DNA from: Planctomycetota bacterium
GTDB lineage: Bacteria > Planctomycetota > UBA1135
Assembly (NCBI GenBank): GCA_030748415.1
Contig: JASMMA010000007.1
Coordinates: 22,501-86,500 of the forward strand
Direction of reading: 5' to 3'
Length of the DNA: 64,000 nt
Shown: positions 17,935 to 25,487 of the stretch, piece by piece
How the letters are laid out: each line of letters opens with the position of its first letter
Position numbering within the stretch: the first letter of the stretch is position 1
Position numbers and translations under genes: made by a program
Notes under the pieces: generated by a model
Told to the model about the DNA's origin: nothing
The model's database searches: none
Seen by the model: the letters and a program-made list of their open reading frames with translations, nothing else

Positions 17935-18647
17935 AGGGCATCCTCCTTGCCGGCGGTCGTGGCACTCGGCTTCAGGGAATCACCCAAGGCCAAAACAAGC
18001 ACCTGTTACCCATTCAAGGGGAGGCCATGTTCCTTCATGGCTTGCGCCTTCTCCGGCGTGCTGGGGTTTCCAAGCTCGTGGTGGTTGTCAATCCGAACGA
18101 AGAGCCTCTCTTTCAAAGAGAATTGGAAAACTGTGGATTTGGAGATCAGGAGATTCGCCTAATCCCCCAGAACCGCCCATCGGGGATTCCTGATGGTCTC
18201 CTCCTCGCCCTGGGAGAGGAGGCTCCCGAACCCTGCGCTCTCCTTTTAGGGGACAACTTCTTCGAAGAAGACCTCGCTCCCTTCATTCGTGCCTGGAATC
18301 CAGAGTCCCACCCCGCCCAGGTTTTCCTTAAACGGGTTGAGGATTGCTCTCCCTTCGGAACAGCTACTCTGGATAGAGGCCAAATCACCTCACTTATTGA
18401 AAAACCCCCCAAAGAGGCCCCCGGGTTCGCAGTTACAGGCTGCTATCTCCTGGATTCCACCGCCCACGATAAGGCCGCTATTTTGATGCCTTCCAAAAGA
18501 GGCGAAACTGAGATTCTGGAATTATTGAGCCAATATCAGGCTCAAGAGGGCCTTTCTCATCAAACCCTGCGGGGCTGGTGGGCCGACGCAGGAACACCAA
18601 TTGGGTTGAATTTCGTTCAAAAACACTTCCGCTCCACCTTGGGCTAA
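17931..18647 (+). CDS. Sugar-1-phosphate nucleotidyltransferase (RmlA-like)
   Basis: This 238-aa protein has the NTP-transferase fold, which activates a sugar-1-phosphate with an NTP. The N-terminal GILLAGGRGTRL loop, KHLLPI (Lys of the sugar-phosphate site), LLLGDNFF with the metal-binding Asp, and IEKPPK are intact. At 238 aa it lacks the C-terminal part of full-size RmlA (about 290 aa), like the shorter thymidylyltransferase relatives. Coupling to rmlB (ATGA) supports glucose-1-phosphate and dTTP as substrates, by inference. It ends the upp-led operon, and a 361-bp non-coding gap follows. Confidence 0.85.
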   Translation: MKGILLAGGRGTRLQGITQGQNKHLLPIQGEAMFLHGLRLLRRAGVSKLVVVVNPNEEPLFQRELENCGFGDQEIRLIPQNRPSGIPDGLLLALGEEAPEPCALLLGDNFFEEDLAPFIRAWNPESHPAQVFLKRVEDCSPFGTATLDRGQITSLIEKPPKEAPGFAVTGCYLLDSTAHDKAAILMPSKRGETEILELLSQYQAQEGLSHQTLRGWWADAGTPIGLNFVQKHFRSTLG

Positions 18648-19008
18648 ATTCCGAGATATTCGAGTATTTCGACCCATTTATAGCCTTTTTGTAGGATGTA
18701 GGTGCTCCTAATTCCTTGGAAAATGGGTGCAAGCTCCTTATTTGCAATATCTTAGCGCATTCTGAGTGACGGACGCGCTCACCATTCCTTAGGTTCCACA
18801 ACATTTAGCAACAGACCGCAATTTCTTTGGTTTTTTCTGGAAATCGCAATTTTTTTTCCAGTGAGAGTGGCAATATCTCCGATTCTGGAATATTGTTGGA
18901 GTAAGGAGAGCCGGTGGAAACCCCGGTTCGGCCCCCCCTCGGTGGGGGAACGGAAATCTCCCTCCCCCATCCTCATTCCCTTAGCACACAAATAGAGAAA
19001 AATAACTC
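18648..19008 (+). promoter_or_regulatory. Intergenic region and leader of a secreted-protein gene
   Basis: No gene is visible in these 361 bp. The first part is AT-rich with several T and A runs, which may include the promoter of the downstream gene. Near the end two GC-rich hairpins lie in series: CCGG-t-GG-AAA-CC-CCGG at 18911-18926 and CCCCC-TCGGT-GGGGG at 18934-18948. They sit 60-100 nt before the ATG at 19009. A GGAG at 18905-18908 is too far from the ATG to act as a ribosome binding site. I infer a structured mRNA leader, possibly stabilising. No known riboswitch is recognised. Confidence 0.5.
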
Positions 19009-20142
19009 ATGTTGCGTAACATCCTCACAGGCGTAGCCGTCGTCGCTCTTTGCGCTGGCGCCACCGCCCAAAACCAAGCTAATTTCCACAGCAAAGCTAA
19101 CACCCCAGTTAAGTACTTGGGTGAGTACAAGATGGCCACCGGCGAGTGGTCTCTCTCAAGCCGCGCTGGTACCCGCGTTCTGTATAACTGCACCACTTGG
19201 GGCAACTACTTCAGCACCGTAGGTAACTCCTTTACAACCGCCGCCGACCAGCTCTGGATCGATGAAGGCTACGTACAAGATTCAAACGCTTCTGGTGTAG
19301 ACCAGGTTAACGGCTTTGATTTTGCTTACTGCTCTTACGATTTGGACCCAACTGGTAACTCCGGTGCAATCCTCATCAACTTCTACGATGATTATGTGCC
19401 CTGCACAGCTCCTGCTGCTGCAACTTGTGCATACACCATCACTGGCTTGCCTCTCGGCTCCAACGGTAACCTAGCATGCTGGGGTATCGCCATGGACCTC
19501 GAAGGTGGCGCAGAGTGCTCAACTGACACTGCTGCAATGTTCCGTACCCACGACGCCGCTGGTGCCGCCCGCTACTTTGGCTGGGCATTCGGTTCCAACC
19601 CTGGCCTCTCAGGTATGAACGACACTGGCCCAATTTTGGACCTTCCTTGTGCAACTCCTGTTGCTTCTTTGGGTTGTGGTTCTGGTAACGAAAACATGTT
19701 CTGGTGGGAAGACCCAACCATGGCATGGAGTGGTTGCTATTGGTTTGGTGGAGTTCCTTACGGTTCAATGAGCATGAAGATGTACGGTCCTTCTGTTGGA
19801 ACAGCCGCTTACGGTCATACCAACAACACATTGGCCTACTCTGCTAGTGATTTCGCTCCTGGCACAAACGTAACTTTCAACGTTTCTGGTCACAGCACAT
19901 CCAACACAGTTTCCATGGTTGTCAGCATTGGCACTTGGAGCTACACACTGCCTGGTGCAGAGCTTGTAGTTTCCTACCCATGGCTCGTTTCATTCCCAAT
20001 GGATTCCGCTACTGGTTCCTTGACCCTCTCCGTTCCTGCCGCTGCACCTCCTACTGTGTACGCTCAGGTAATTGAAACTGCTGGAATATTAAAGCCTTCT
20101 AACTTGGTTGCAATGTCCAACGGTCTGATGTTGATGGGCTGA
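19009..20142 (+). CDS. Secreted protein, probably abundant, unknown function
   Basis: This 377-aa protein has a clear signal peptide (MLRNILTGVAVVALCAGATAQ) and is rich in Gly, Ser, Thr, Asn and aromatics, with about ten cysteines in the mature part, and has beta-structure character. Codon choice is visibly narrower than in its neighbours (AAC, TAC, TTC, GGT/GGC, GCT preferred), as in highly expressed genes. It stands alone between a structured leader and a strong terminator. The GEWSL...VLYNC...W..YFST segment (about 45-70) recurs in the partial gene at the right edge, so the two belong to one family. A structural surface or matrix protein is plausible but unproven. Confidence 0.8.
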   Translation: MLRNILTGVAVVALCAGATAQNQANFHSKANTPVKYLGEYKMATGEWSLSSRAGTRVLYNCTTWGNYFSTVGNSFTTAADQLWIDEGYVQDSNASGVDQVNGFDFAYCSYDLDPTGNSGAILINFYDDYVPCTAPAAATCAYTITGLPLGSNGNLACWGIAMDLEGGAECSTDTAAMFRTHDAAGAARYFGWAFGSNPGLSGMNDTGPILDLPCATPVASLGCGSGNENMFWWEDPTMAWSGCYWFGGVPYGSMSMKMYGPSVGTAAYGHTNNTLAYSASDFAPGTNVTFNVSGHSTSNTVSMVVSIGTWSYTLPGAELVVSYPWLVSFPMDSATGSLTLSVPAAAPPTVYAQVIETAGILKPSNLVAMSNGLMLMG

Positions 20143-20161
20143 TCTGAATCAGCTTCTCATT

Positions 20162-20199
20162 AAGAACCCCGTTACTTCGGTAGCGGGGTTCTTCTTTTA
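20162..20199 (+). terminator. Strong intrinsic terminator with UUCG tetraloop
   Basis: AAGAACCCCG at 20162-20171 pairs with CGGGGTTCTT at 20184-20193. The pairing continues inward through TTAC/GTAG to a TTCG tetraloop, giving a stem of about 14 bp with one G-T wobble. A T-rich tail (CTTTTAT) follows. It starts 19 nt after the stop of the 19-kb secreted-protein gene and insulates the metallohydrolase gene, whose ATG is 10 nt after the tail. Confidence 0.9.
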
Positions 20200-20209
20200 T
20201 ACTCTCCAA

Positions 20210-22246
20210 ATGAAACCTGCTGCTCATAGCCCCCTCCTCCTTATCCCTTTCCTCTTAGGCCTTGCTTGCGCTCTAATAGAGGGCCGACAAGAGGAGGCTT
20301 TTTCTATCCTGGACTCCTATCGTCACCTTGGGGATTCAGAAACGCCGGAGTGGACAGAAGCAGATCCGAAACCTACCCCAGCACCACTGGAAATTTCTTT
20401 TGAAGCATCACGGCGCAATTCCACTGAGTGGACCCTCCGCCTCAAGCACCGCCATGTGGACAATGACTGGACCCTATCTATTAACGGAAAGGACATTGCT
20501 CATCTGAATCGTGGCGCAGAGCTCAAAGAGCATTTTTACCCGATCCCTCCGAAGACCATTCGCAAAGGGAATAATCAATTCAAACTCCGTTGTAATACGA
20601 CAACGGATGATATCACGATTGGAGAGGTCCAGGTTATTCAACAATCCTTTCGAGAATTCAAGCGCTTAGGAACCCTCCGCATCAAAGTTCAGGATTCCCA
20701 TACAAAGAAGCCTATTCCGGCAAGAGTGACCATTTTGGACCAGAGTGGCAACCTTCCCCCACTCTATCATTCGGTTCCTTCGCTGACTCCTACCCGCAAT
20801 GGAATTGTTTATCCGCCATTTGGAACTTGCTCGGTAGAGCTCCCTGAAGGGAAATATGAAATTTGGGCCAGTCGCGGCACGGAGTGGGGCGTTGATTCGA
20901 AGGCTGTGACTGTTGTCTTTGCAAAAACGGTTTCAACATCTCTCAATGTCTCAAAAGAAGTGGATACGACTGGCTTTGTCGCAACCGACACCCATGTTCA
21001 CACCCTGACTTATTCTGGACATGGAGATTCAAGTGTTCGAGAAAGGCAAGTTACTCTCGCTGCTGAAGGAGTTGAATTACCCATTGCTACGGACCATAAC
21101 CACAACACAGACTATGCTCCATTTCAAAAAGAGTTGGGATACTCAAACTGGTTTACACCAGTGGTTGGCAATGAGGTTTCAACTCCTATTGGTCACTTCA
21201 ATGCTTTCCCACTCGACCCAAAAGATTCCGTACCGCCTCACCAAGAATTCGCCACCGAAAAACCTGATGATTGGAGCAATTTAATTCATGGCATTCGAGA
21301 CAAAGGCGCCATGGCAATTATCTTGAACCATCCTCGGTGGCCTTCAGCCGAAACGGGCCCCTTTGGCAAGCTCTTCTTAAACAAGAAGACCGGCGCTCGT
21401 GCAAACAAAACGCCTTTCCTCTTTGACGCCATTGAATTGGTCAATAGCACGACTCCTGAAACACCCGTCGAGGAAATCCTCCAGGATTGGTTTGCCCTAT
21501 TAAATCACGGAGACTGGATTATGGCGGTTGGTTCCTCTGATTCTCATACAGTTGGCGACCGCGTTGGTGAAGGTCGCACTTATGTTCAGTGCGAGGACAA
21601 GAATCCAGCCAAGATACCCATTCAAAAAGCGGCCAAAGCCTTAGCGAATGGACACTCCAGTGTCAGCTTAGGGCTTTATCTGGAAGCCCTTCAAAAAGGC
21701 AAACCCGTAATGGGGAAACGCCTGAAAGCTCGGAACGGAAGAATCACCCTTCAGGCTAGGCTTGCTTGTGCTTCCTGGGCCAACCCTGAGAAATTGGTCG
21801 CCTATGTAAATGGCTCCCTGGCTTCAGAAATCAACATTCCTTCAGCTGGCCCAACCCCGTTCGATTCGACTTTCCAATTTGACTTGGAAGTTCCCCAGCA
21901 CGATTCCTGGATTGTGTTCACGGCATGGGCACCCAATCCCACCGGCGGCTTTCACCAGAGCTTGATGCCAGCCCTTTGGGCCGTAACCAATCCCATTCAA
22001 GTGGATGGCGATGCCGATGGCCGATGGCTTTCCCCAAGGGAAACCGCGAAAACAATCCTGAAGAAAGTGGGGACAAATCGCATCAAGATCCTGATTGATT
22101 TGATTGAGGAATCCGATGCTGCTGTCGCTATCCAGCTGTACAGCATTCTGGCGGAGGCCAACCCTCGTCTCTTGGAGGAACTTGCCGCCCAAAACGCCCC
22201 CTGGGAAGAACATCTTTTGTCCATCCTCGAGGGAATTTCTGGTTAA
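20210..22246 (+). CDS. CehA/McbA-family metallohydrolase (PHP fold), exported
   Basis: This 678-aa protein has an N-terminal hydrophobic signal (PLLLIPFLLGLACALIEG). About 220 residues of beta-sandwich or carboxypeptidase-regulatory-like structure follow, with EGKYEIWASRGTEW. The PHP metal site starts at about residue 262: TDTHVHTLTYSGHGD, then IATDHNHN, NEVSTPIGHFN, ILNHPRW and GSSDSHTVGD. These are the ordered His/Asp ligands of the CehA/McbA group, which includes carbaryl hydrolases. The natural substrate cannot be read from sequence; phosphoesters or amides are possible. A short alpha-helical tail of about 60 residues ends the chain. It is followed after 9 nt by an amidase gene. Confidence 0.85.
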   Translation: MKPAAHSPLLLIPFLLGLACALIEGRQEEAFSILDSYRHLGDSETPEWTEADPKPTPAPLEISFEASRRNSTEWTLRLKHRHVDNDWTLSINGKDIAHLNRGAELKEHFYPIPPKTIRKGNNQFKLRCNTTTDDITIGEVQVIQQSFREFKRLGTLRIKVQDSHTKKPIPARVTILDQSGNLPPLYHSVPSLTPTRNGIVYPPFGTCSVELPEGKYEIWASRGTEWGVDSKAVTVVFAKTVSTSLNVSKEVDTTGFVATDTHVHTLTYSGHGDSSVRERQVTLAAEGVELPIATDHNHNTDYAPFQKELGYSNWFTPVVGNEVSTPIGHFNAFPLDPKDSVPPHQEFATEKPDDWSNLIHGIRDKGAMAIILNHPRWPSAETGPFGKLFLNKKTGARANKTPFLFDAIELVNSTTPETPVEEILQDWFALLNHGDWIMAVGSSDSHTVGDRVGEGRTYVQCEDKNPAKIPIQKAAKALANGHSSVSLGLYLEALQKGKPVMGKRLKARNGRITLQARLACASWANPEKLVAYVNGSLASEINIPSAGPTPFDSTFQFDLEVPQHDSWIVFTAWAPNPTGGFHQSLMPALWAVTNPIQVDGDADGRWLSPRETAKTILKKVGTNRIKILIDLIEESDAAVAIQLYSILAEANPRLLEELAAQNAPWEEHLLSILEGISG

Positions 22247-22255
22247 ACTGGAATT

Positions 22256-23653
22256 ATGGTTTTCTTTGGACTCTGCGCGCTCCTTTTGCCTCAAGCAAAT
22301 TCAGTTGAGCATACCTCTTTGGGACCTCTACAACTTGAGGCGGGAGAATCACGAGAATTTGAAATCCCGTCCCCTTTCGCATTTCGTTCCGTAGGTCTAG
22401 CCTGGCGAGGGTCCTTTGTTGGTGTCGAGCTTTCGCTTATTGATTCCCAGGGGAAAACCAAAAACTCTTGGACGCTGAGCGAATGTGATGACTTATTTTT
22501 AGAGAATTCAGGATGGGAATCTCTTTCCGGTTTAGTTCACTCCTATTCAGGTCCATCTTATGGAACGATACTCCGCATCACCGGACCTGCCATCTTGAAC
22601 GAACTTGCCCTCATTTGGATACCGAACCTAGACAGCAGCCAACGACAGGTACCCCTTGCGGGTGGTGCGGGCCGCGGAATCCCCAAACCCCCAGTGAATT
22701 CTCGATTGGATTGGCAAGCTGATCCTCCACAGTGTTCCAGCGATTACTGCTCTACGACTCACATTGGGGTCCACCATACAGCCAGCGCAAATGAATACCT
22801 CAGCCCCGATTGGGCTCAGTGTTCTGCAAATGTCCGCTCAACGCAGGCCTATCACATGTACACCCGTGGCTGGTGCGACATTGGGTACAACTACCTAGTC
22901 TGTGTCCACGGAGAAATTTGGGAAGGTCGTGCAGGTGGCGATGATATTCGCGGCGCACATGATGGATTTAATTGTGGCTCCATGGGTGTAGCCATGATGG
23001 GCTACTTTCATCCACCCCATAATCAAAATCCAAATGCTGAATTGCTTTCTGCGCTTACAAAATTGTGCGCTTGGAAATGTGACCAGCAAGGTATCGACCC
23101 TTTGGGAACTTCCTGGTATGCCGGTTGGGGTGGCATTCGTCCAAATATTTATGGGCACCAAGATGTCAAAAGCACATCCTGCCCAGGCGACTTGATGTAC
23201 GCCCTGCTTCCACAGCTTCGCCTAGATGTTGAAGCTCTTTGTGGAGTCACTGCACTTATTTTTGACACATCCCAGCTAAGGACTCTCGGACATTGGACTA
23301 CTGGGTCAAGCGCTACTGACCGCTATGGGAACGATTACCTTTGGGCGAGCTCTTCCCCTTCCGTTCCTGCTACCGCATGGTGGGAACCCAACATCCCAAC
23401 AACCGGTATCTGGGAAATCTCTATGTGGTGGCCTCAAGGTAGCAATCGTTCAACAACCGCGATGCTGGGCCTGCGTACGGGTGGCAGGCTTTTCACCGTA
23501 GTAGAAAACCAACAACTTCATGGTGGCCAATGGAACACGCTTGGCTCTCTGCAATTGCCTGCAGGAACAAGTGTCAAAATTGGTGTCGCAAATGATGGCC
23601 CCCTCGGCTCGGTTGTCATCGCAGACGCCCTGCGCTTAGTCCTCCGCGGCTAG
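22256..23653 (+). CDS. Exported N-acetylmuramoyl-L-alanine amidase, PGRP type
   Basis: This 465-aa protein starts with a signal peptide (MVFFGLCALLLPQANS). A beta domain (about 20-130) leads to an Amidase_2/PGRP domain (about 160-330). The zinc ligands appear in VHHTASANEY and GHQDVKSTSCPGD (His and Cys), with GYNYLVCVHGEIWEGR as the typical central motif. The C-terminal ~130 residues (WTTGSS..., TAWWEPNIPTTGIWEISMWW) match the golvesin/Xly CBD-like domain. It should cut the amide bond between MurNAc and L-Ala in peptidoglycan, either in wall turnover or against other cells. The next gene starts 9 nt later. Confidence 0.9.
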   Translation: MVFFGLCALLLPQANSVEHTSLGPLQLEAGESREFEIPSPFAFRSVGLAWRGSFVGVELSLIDSQGKTKNSWTLSECDDLFLENSGWESLSGLVHSYSGPSYGTILRITGPAILNELALIWIPNLDSSQRQVPLAGGAGRGIPKPPVNSRLDWQADPPQCSSDYCSTTHIGVHHTASANEYLSPDWAQCSANVRSTQAYHMYTRGWCDIGYNYLVCVHGEIWEGRAGGDDIRGAHDGFNCGSMGVAMMGYFHPPHNQNPNAELLSALTKLCAWKCDQQGIDPLGTSWYAGWGGIRPNIYGHQDVKSTSCPGDLMYALLPQLRLDVEALCGVTALIFDTSQLRTLGHWTTGSSATDRYGNDYLWASSSPSVPATAWWEPNIPTTGIWEISMWWPQGSNRSTTAMLGLRTGGRLFTVVENQQLHGGQWNTLGSLQLPAGTSVKIGVANDGPLGSVVIADALRLVLRG

Positions 23654-23662
23654 AATCACCCC

Positions 23663-24184
23663 ATGGATAAACCTGGCCTACCTTTCCAACAAGCGTTGAA
23701 GTTCCTGCTTCTTAGCTTGGTAGCCACTTCGGTTGTGCAATTTCTCCATCCGAATGCACTCAACCTGACCCGAAACTACTTCGAGGGCAGTGCTGGCACG
23801 TCTCAGGTTGGTGAATTTCCAGAGCATGAGTTTCAAACAGTTTCCCTTGCTGACACAAAAGATTGGTGGGCCTACCGCGACGACTCTCCTGGTGGGATAT
23901 ACATCGTGGATGCCCGACGGAGCACCACTTTCTCCTCAGGTCATTTGCCCGGCGCTTGGAATTTGGACCACTATGCTGACGCCAGTACTTGGCCCGAGGG
24001 AATCTTGAATCGCCTTCGCGAAGCCAGCATGGTTGTGGTTTACTGTAACGGAGGCGAATGTGAGGACAGCCTTTTATTGGCACACGATTTGGTTTACCGT
24101 CACCAGGTACCCCTTGAAATAATCGGTATTTTTGAGGCCGGGTTTGAAGCGTGGGAAAAAGCTGAATTCCCTATTGAAAAATGA
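23663..24184 (+). CDS. Membrane-anchored rhodanese-like protein
   Basis: This 173-aa protein has an N-terminal membrane segment (FLLLSLVATSVVQFL) followed by a single rhodanese domain on the outer side of the membrane. The fold is marked by IYIVDARRSTTFSSGHLPGAWNL and the active loop VVVYCNGGECEDS with a catalytic Cys. It may carry persulfide or simply a redox-active cysteine. It overlaps the DoxX/MauE gene by ATGA, a pairing that suggests a joint thiol/redox role in the periplasm (inference). Confidence 0.87.
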   Translation: MDKPGLPFQQALKFLLLSLVATSVVQFLHPNALNLTRNYFEGSAGTSQVGEFPEHEFQTVSLADTKDWWAYRDDSPGGIYIVDARRSTTFSSGHLPGAWNLDHYADASTWPEGILNRLREASMVVVYCNGGECEDSLLLAHDLVYRHQVPLEIIGIFEAGFEAWEKAEFPIEK

Positions 24185-24675
24185 CATCGCCCAACCCTCA
24201 ATCTGACTTCGTTCCAGGCTCCCGCGCCAAAGCTGGGCTTCGAAGACTGACGGCATGGCTCCTTGCCGGTACTATGATTTATTTTGGTCTTCAGAAAGTT
24301 GGAGATCCCGCGGCATTCCTTAAAGCGATTCATGGCTACGACTCATTAGCAGGGCTCCCTCCACTCTTATTAAATACCATTGCCAGTTGGGTGCCCATCC
24401 TTGAGATAACGGGGGGAGTCTGCCTTGCACTGGGAATCCTCCGCCGGGGTTCTGCGCTTATGCTCTCCCTCATGCTCGTTGGATTTACCGCCGCTGTGAT
24501 TGCCCAAGCCCTTGCAATTCAAGCGAACACTGGACAGGACTTTTGTGACCTTGCCTTTGATTGCGGTTGCGGTTCAGGCATTGTCCCGGTATGCACGAAA
24601 CTCCTTCAGAATGCTTTCATGCTCCTTGCATGTACTTGGATTGCCTGGAGCCCTGAACCCGCTGCAAGATCATGA
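24181..24675 (+). CDS. DoxX/MauE-type four-helix membrane protein
   Basis: This 164-aa protein has four predicted membrane helices (about 22-40, 62-85, 90-115, 138-155). The first carries MIYFGLQKVGDP and the second WVPILEITGGVCLALGIL, both typical of DoxX/MauE redox-associated membrane proteins. Four cysteines cluster in one loop (DFCDLAFDCGCGSGIVPVC), suggesting thiol chemistry or metal binding on one side of the membrane. It is coupled to the rhodanese gene upstream and the hydrolase gene downstream, both by ATGA. Confidence 0.8.
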   Translation: MTSPNPQSDFVPGSRAKAGLRRLTAWLLAGTMIYFGLQKVGDPAAFLKAIHGYDSLAGLPPLLLNTIASWVPILEITGGVCLALGILRRGSALMLSLMLVGFTAAVIAQALAIQANTGQDFCDLAFDCGCGSGIVPVCTKLLQNAFMLLACTWIAWSPEPAARS

Positions 24676-25487
24676 CAACCGCTCGCGAAACAACTATCCG
24701 TTCCTCCGATGGCACTCAGCTCTGTACTTATGATTGGATACCTGAGAATAATCCGGTTGGAGAAGTTTTTTGGGTTCATGGTCTTGGCGAACATATGGGC
24801 CGTCACGATTGGGTCTCCAGAAAATTATGTGAGCAAGGCTGGCGGGTTTTGGGTTGCGACCTCCGTGGCCACGGAAAATCTGCTGGCAAACGGGGCCATG
24901 TGAACTCTTGGTCTGATTACCTAGCTGACCTCGACGCTGTTTCCGCCTCTCTTCATGAAAACTTTATCCTAATAGGCCACTCCATGGGCGGCCTCATTGC
25001 CTTAGACTGGATTCGGGAAGGCCAGAAAGTGGCCGCTGTTGCACTTTCCTCTCCCCTTTTGGGTGTCGCTGTTGAAGCGCCTGCCTGGAAGCTTGCTGCT
25101 GGGCGTTTGCTTTCCAATATCCTTCCCAGACTTTCCATGAGCAATGAGCTCGCGCCGGAACTTATTTGCTCAGACCCCACGGTGGTTGAAGCATACAAAG
25201 CGGACCCCTTAGTCTTCGACACGATTACTCCACGGTGGTTTACCGAAATGTCCCAAGCATTGGAGCGAGTTCAGAACAATTCCTTCCCATATCCGCTCCC
25301 ACTCTACTTAAATCTTGGTGCGAAAGACCAAGTCGTATCGAACAAAGACGCTAAGAAGTTGTTTGAAAACTGGAAGGGGCCCAAGTCCTTGGAAGTCTGG
25401 CCCAATTGTTTTCACGAGACCTTGAACGAGCCCGTTCGCGAAGAAGTCCTACAAAAGTTAGCCGTTTGGCTTAGCTGCCCAGCTTAA
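24672..25487 (+). CDS. Alpha/beta hydrolase, monoacylglycerol-lipase-like
   Basis: This 271-aa protein belongs to the S33/Hydrolase_4 group. WVHGLGEHMGRHDW forms the oxyanion region, GCDLRGHGKSAGKRGHV is the characteristic lysophospholipase/MGL stretch, the nucleophile elbow is LIGHSMGGLIAL, and the acid (GAKDQVV) and His (WPNCFHETLNEP) complete the triad. It probably hydrolyses lipid esters in the cytoplasm. It begins with ATGA overlap, and its 3' end overlaps the convergent kinase gene by 17 nt. Confidence 0.9.
   Translation: MTTARETTIRSSDGTQLCTYDWIPENNPVGEVFWVHGLGEHMGRHDWVSRKLCEQGWRVLGCDLRGHGKSAGKRGHVNSWSDYLADLDAVSASLHENFILIGHSMGGLIALDWIREGQKVAAVALSSPLLGVAVEAPAWKLAAGRLLSNILPRLSMSNELAPELICSDPTVVEAYKADPLVFDTITPRWFTEMSQALERVQNNSFPYPLPLYLNLGAKDQVVSNKDAKKLFENWKGPKSLEVWPNCFHETLNEPVREEVLQKLAVWLSCPA

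Noticed and set aside
17504-18193. A 229-codon plus-strand frame crossing the rmlB/rmlA junction
   Set aside because: Both real genes are intact in their own frames, with ATGA coupling; the frame is chance.
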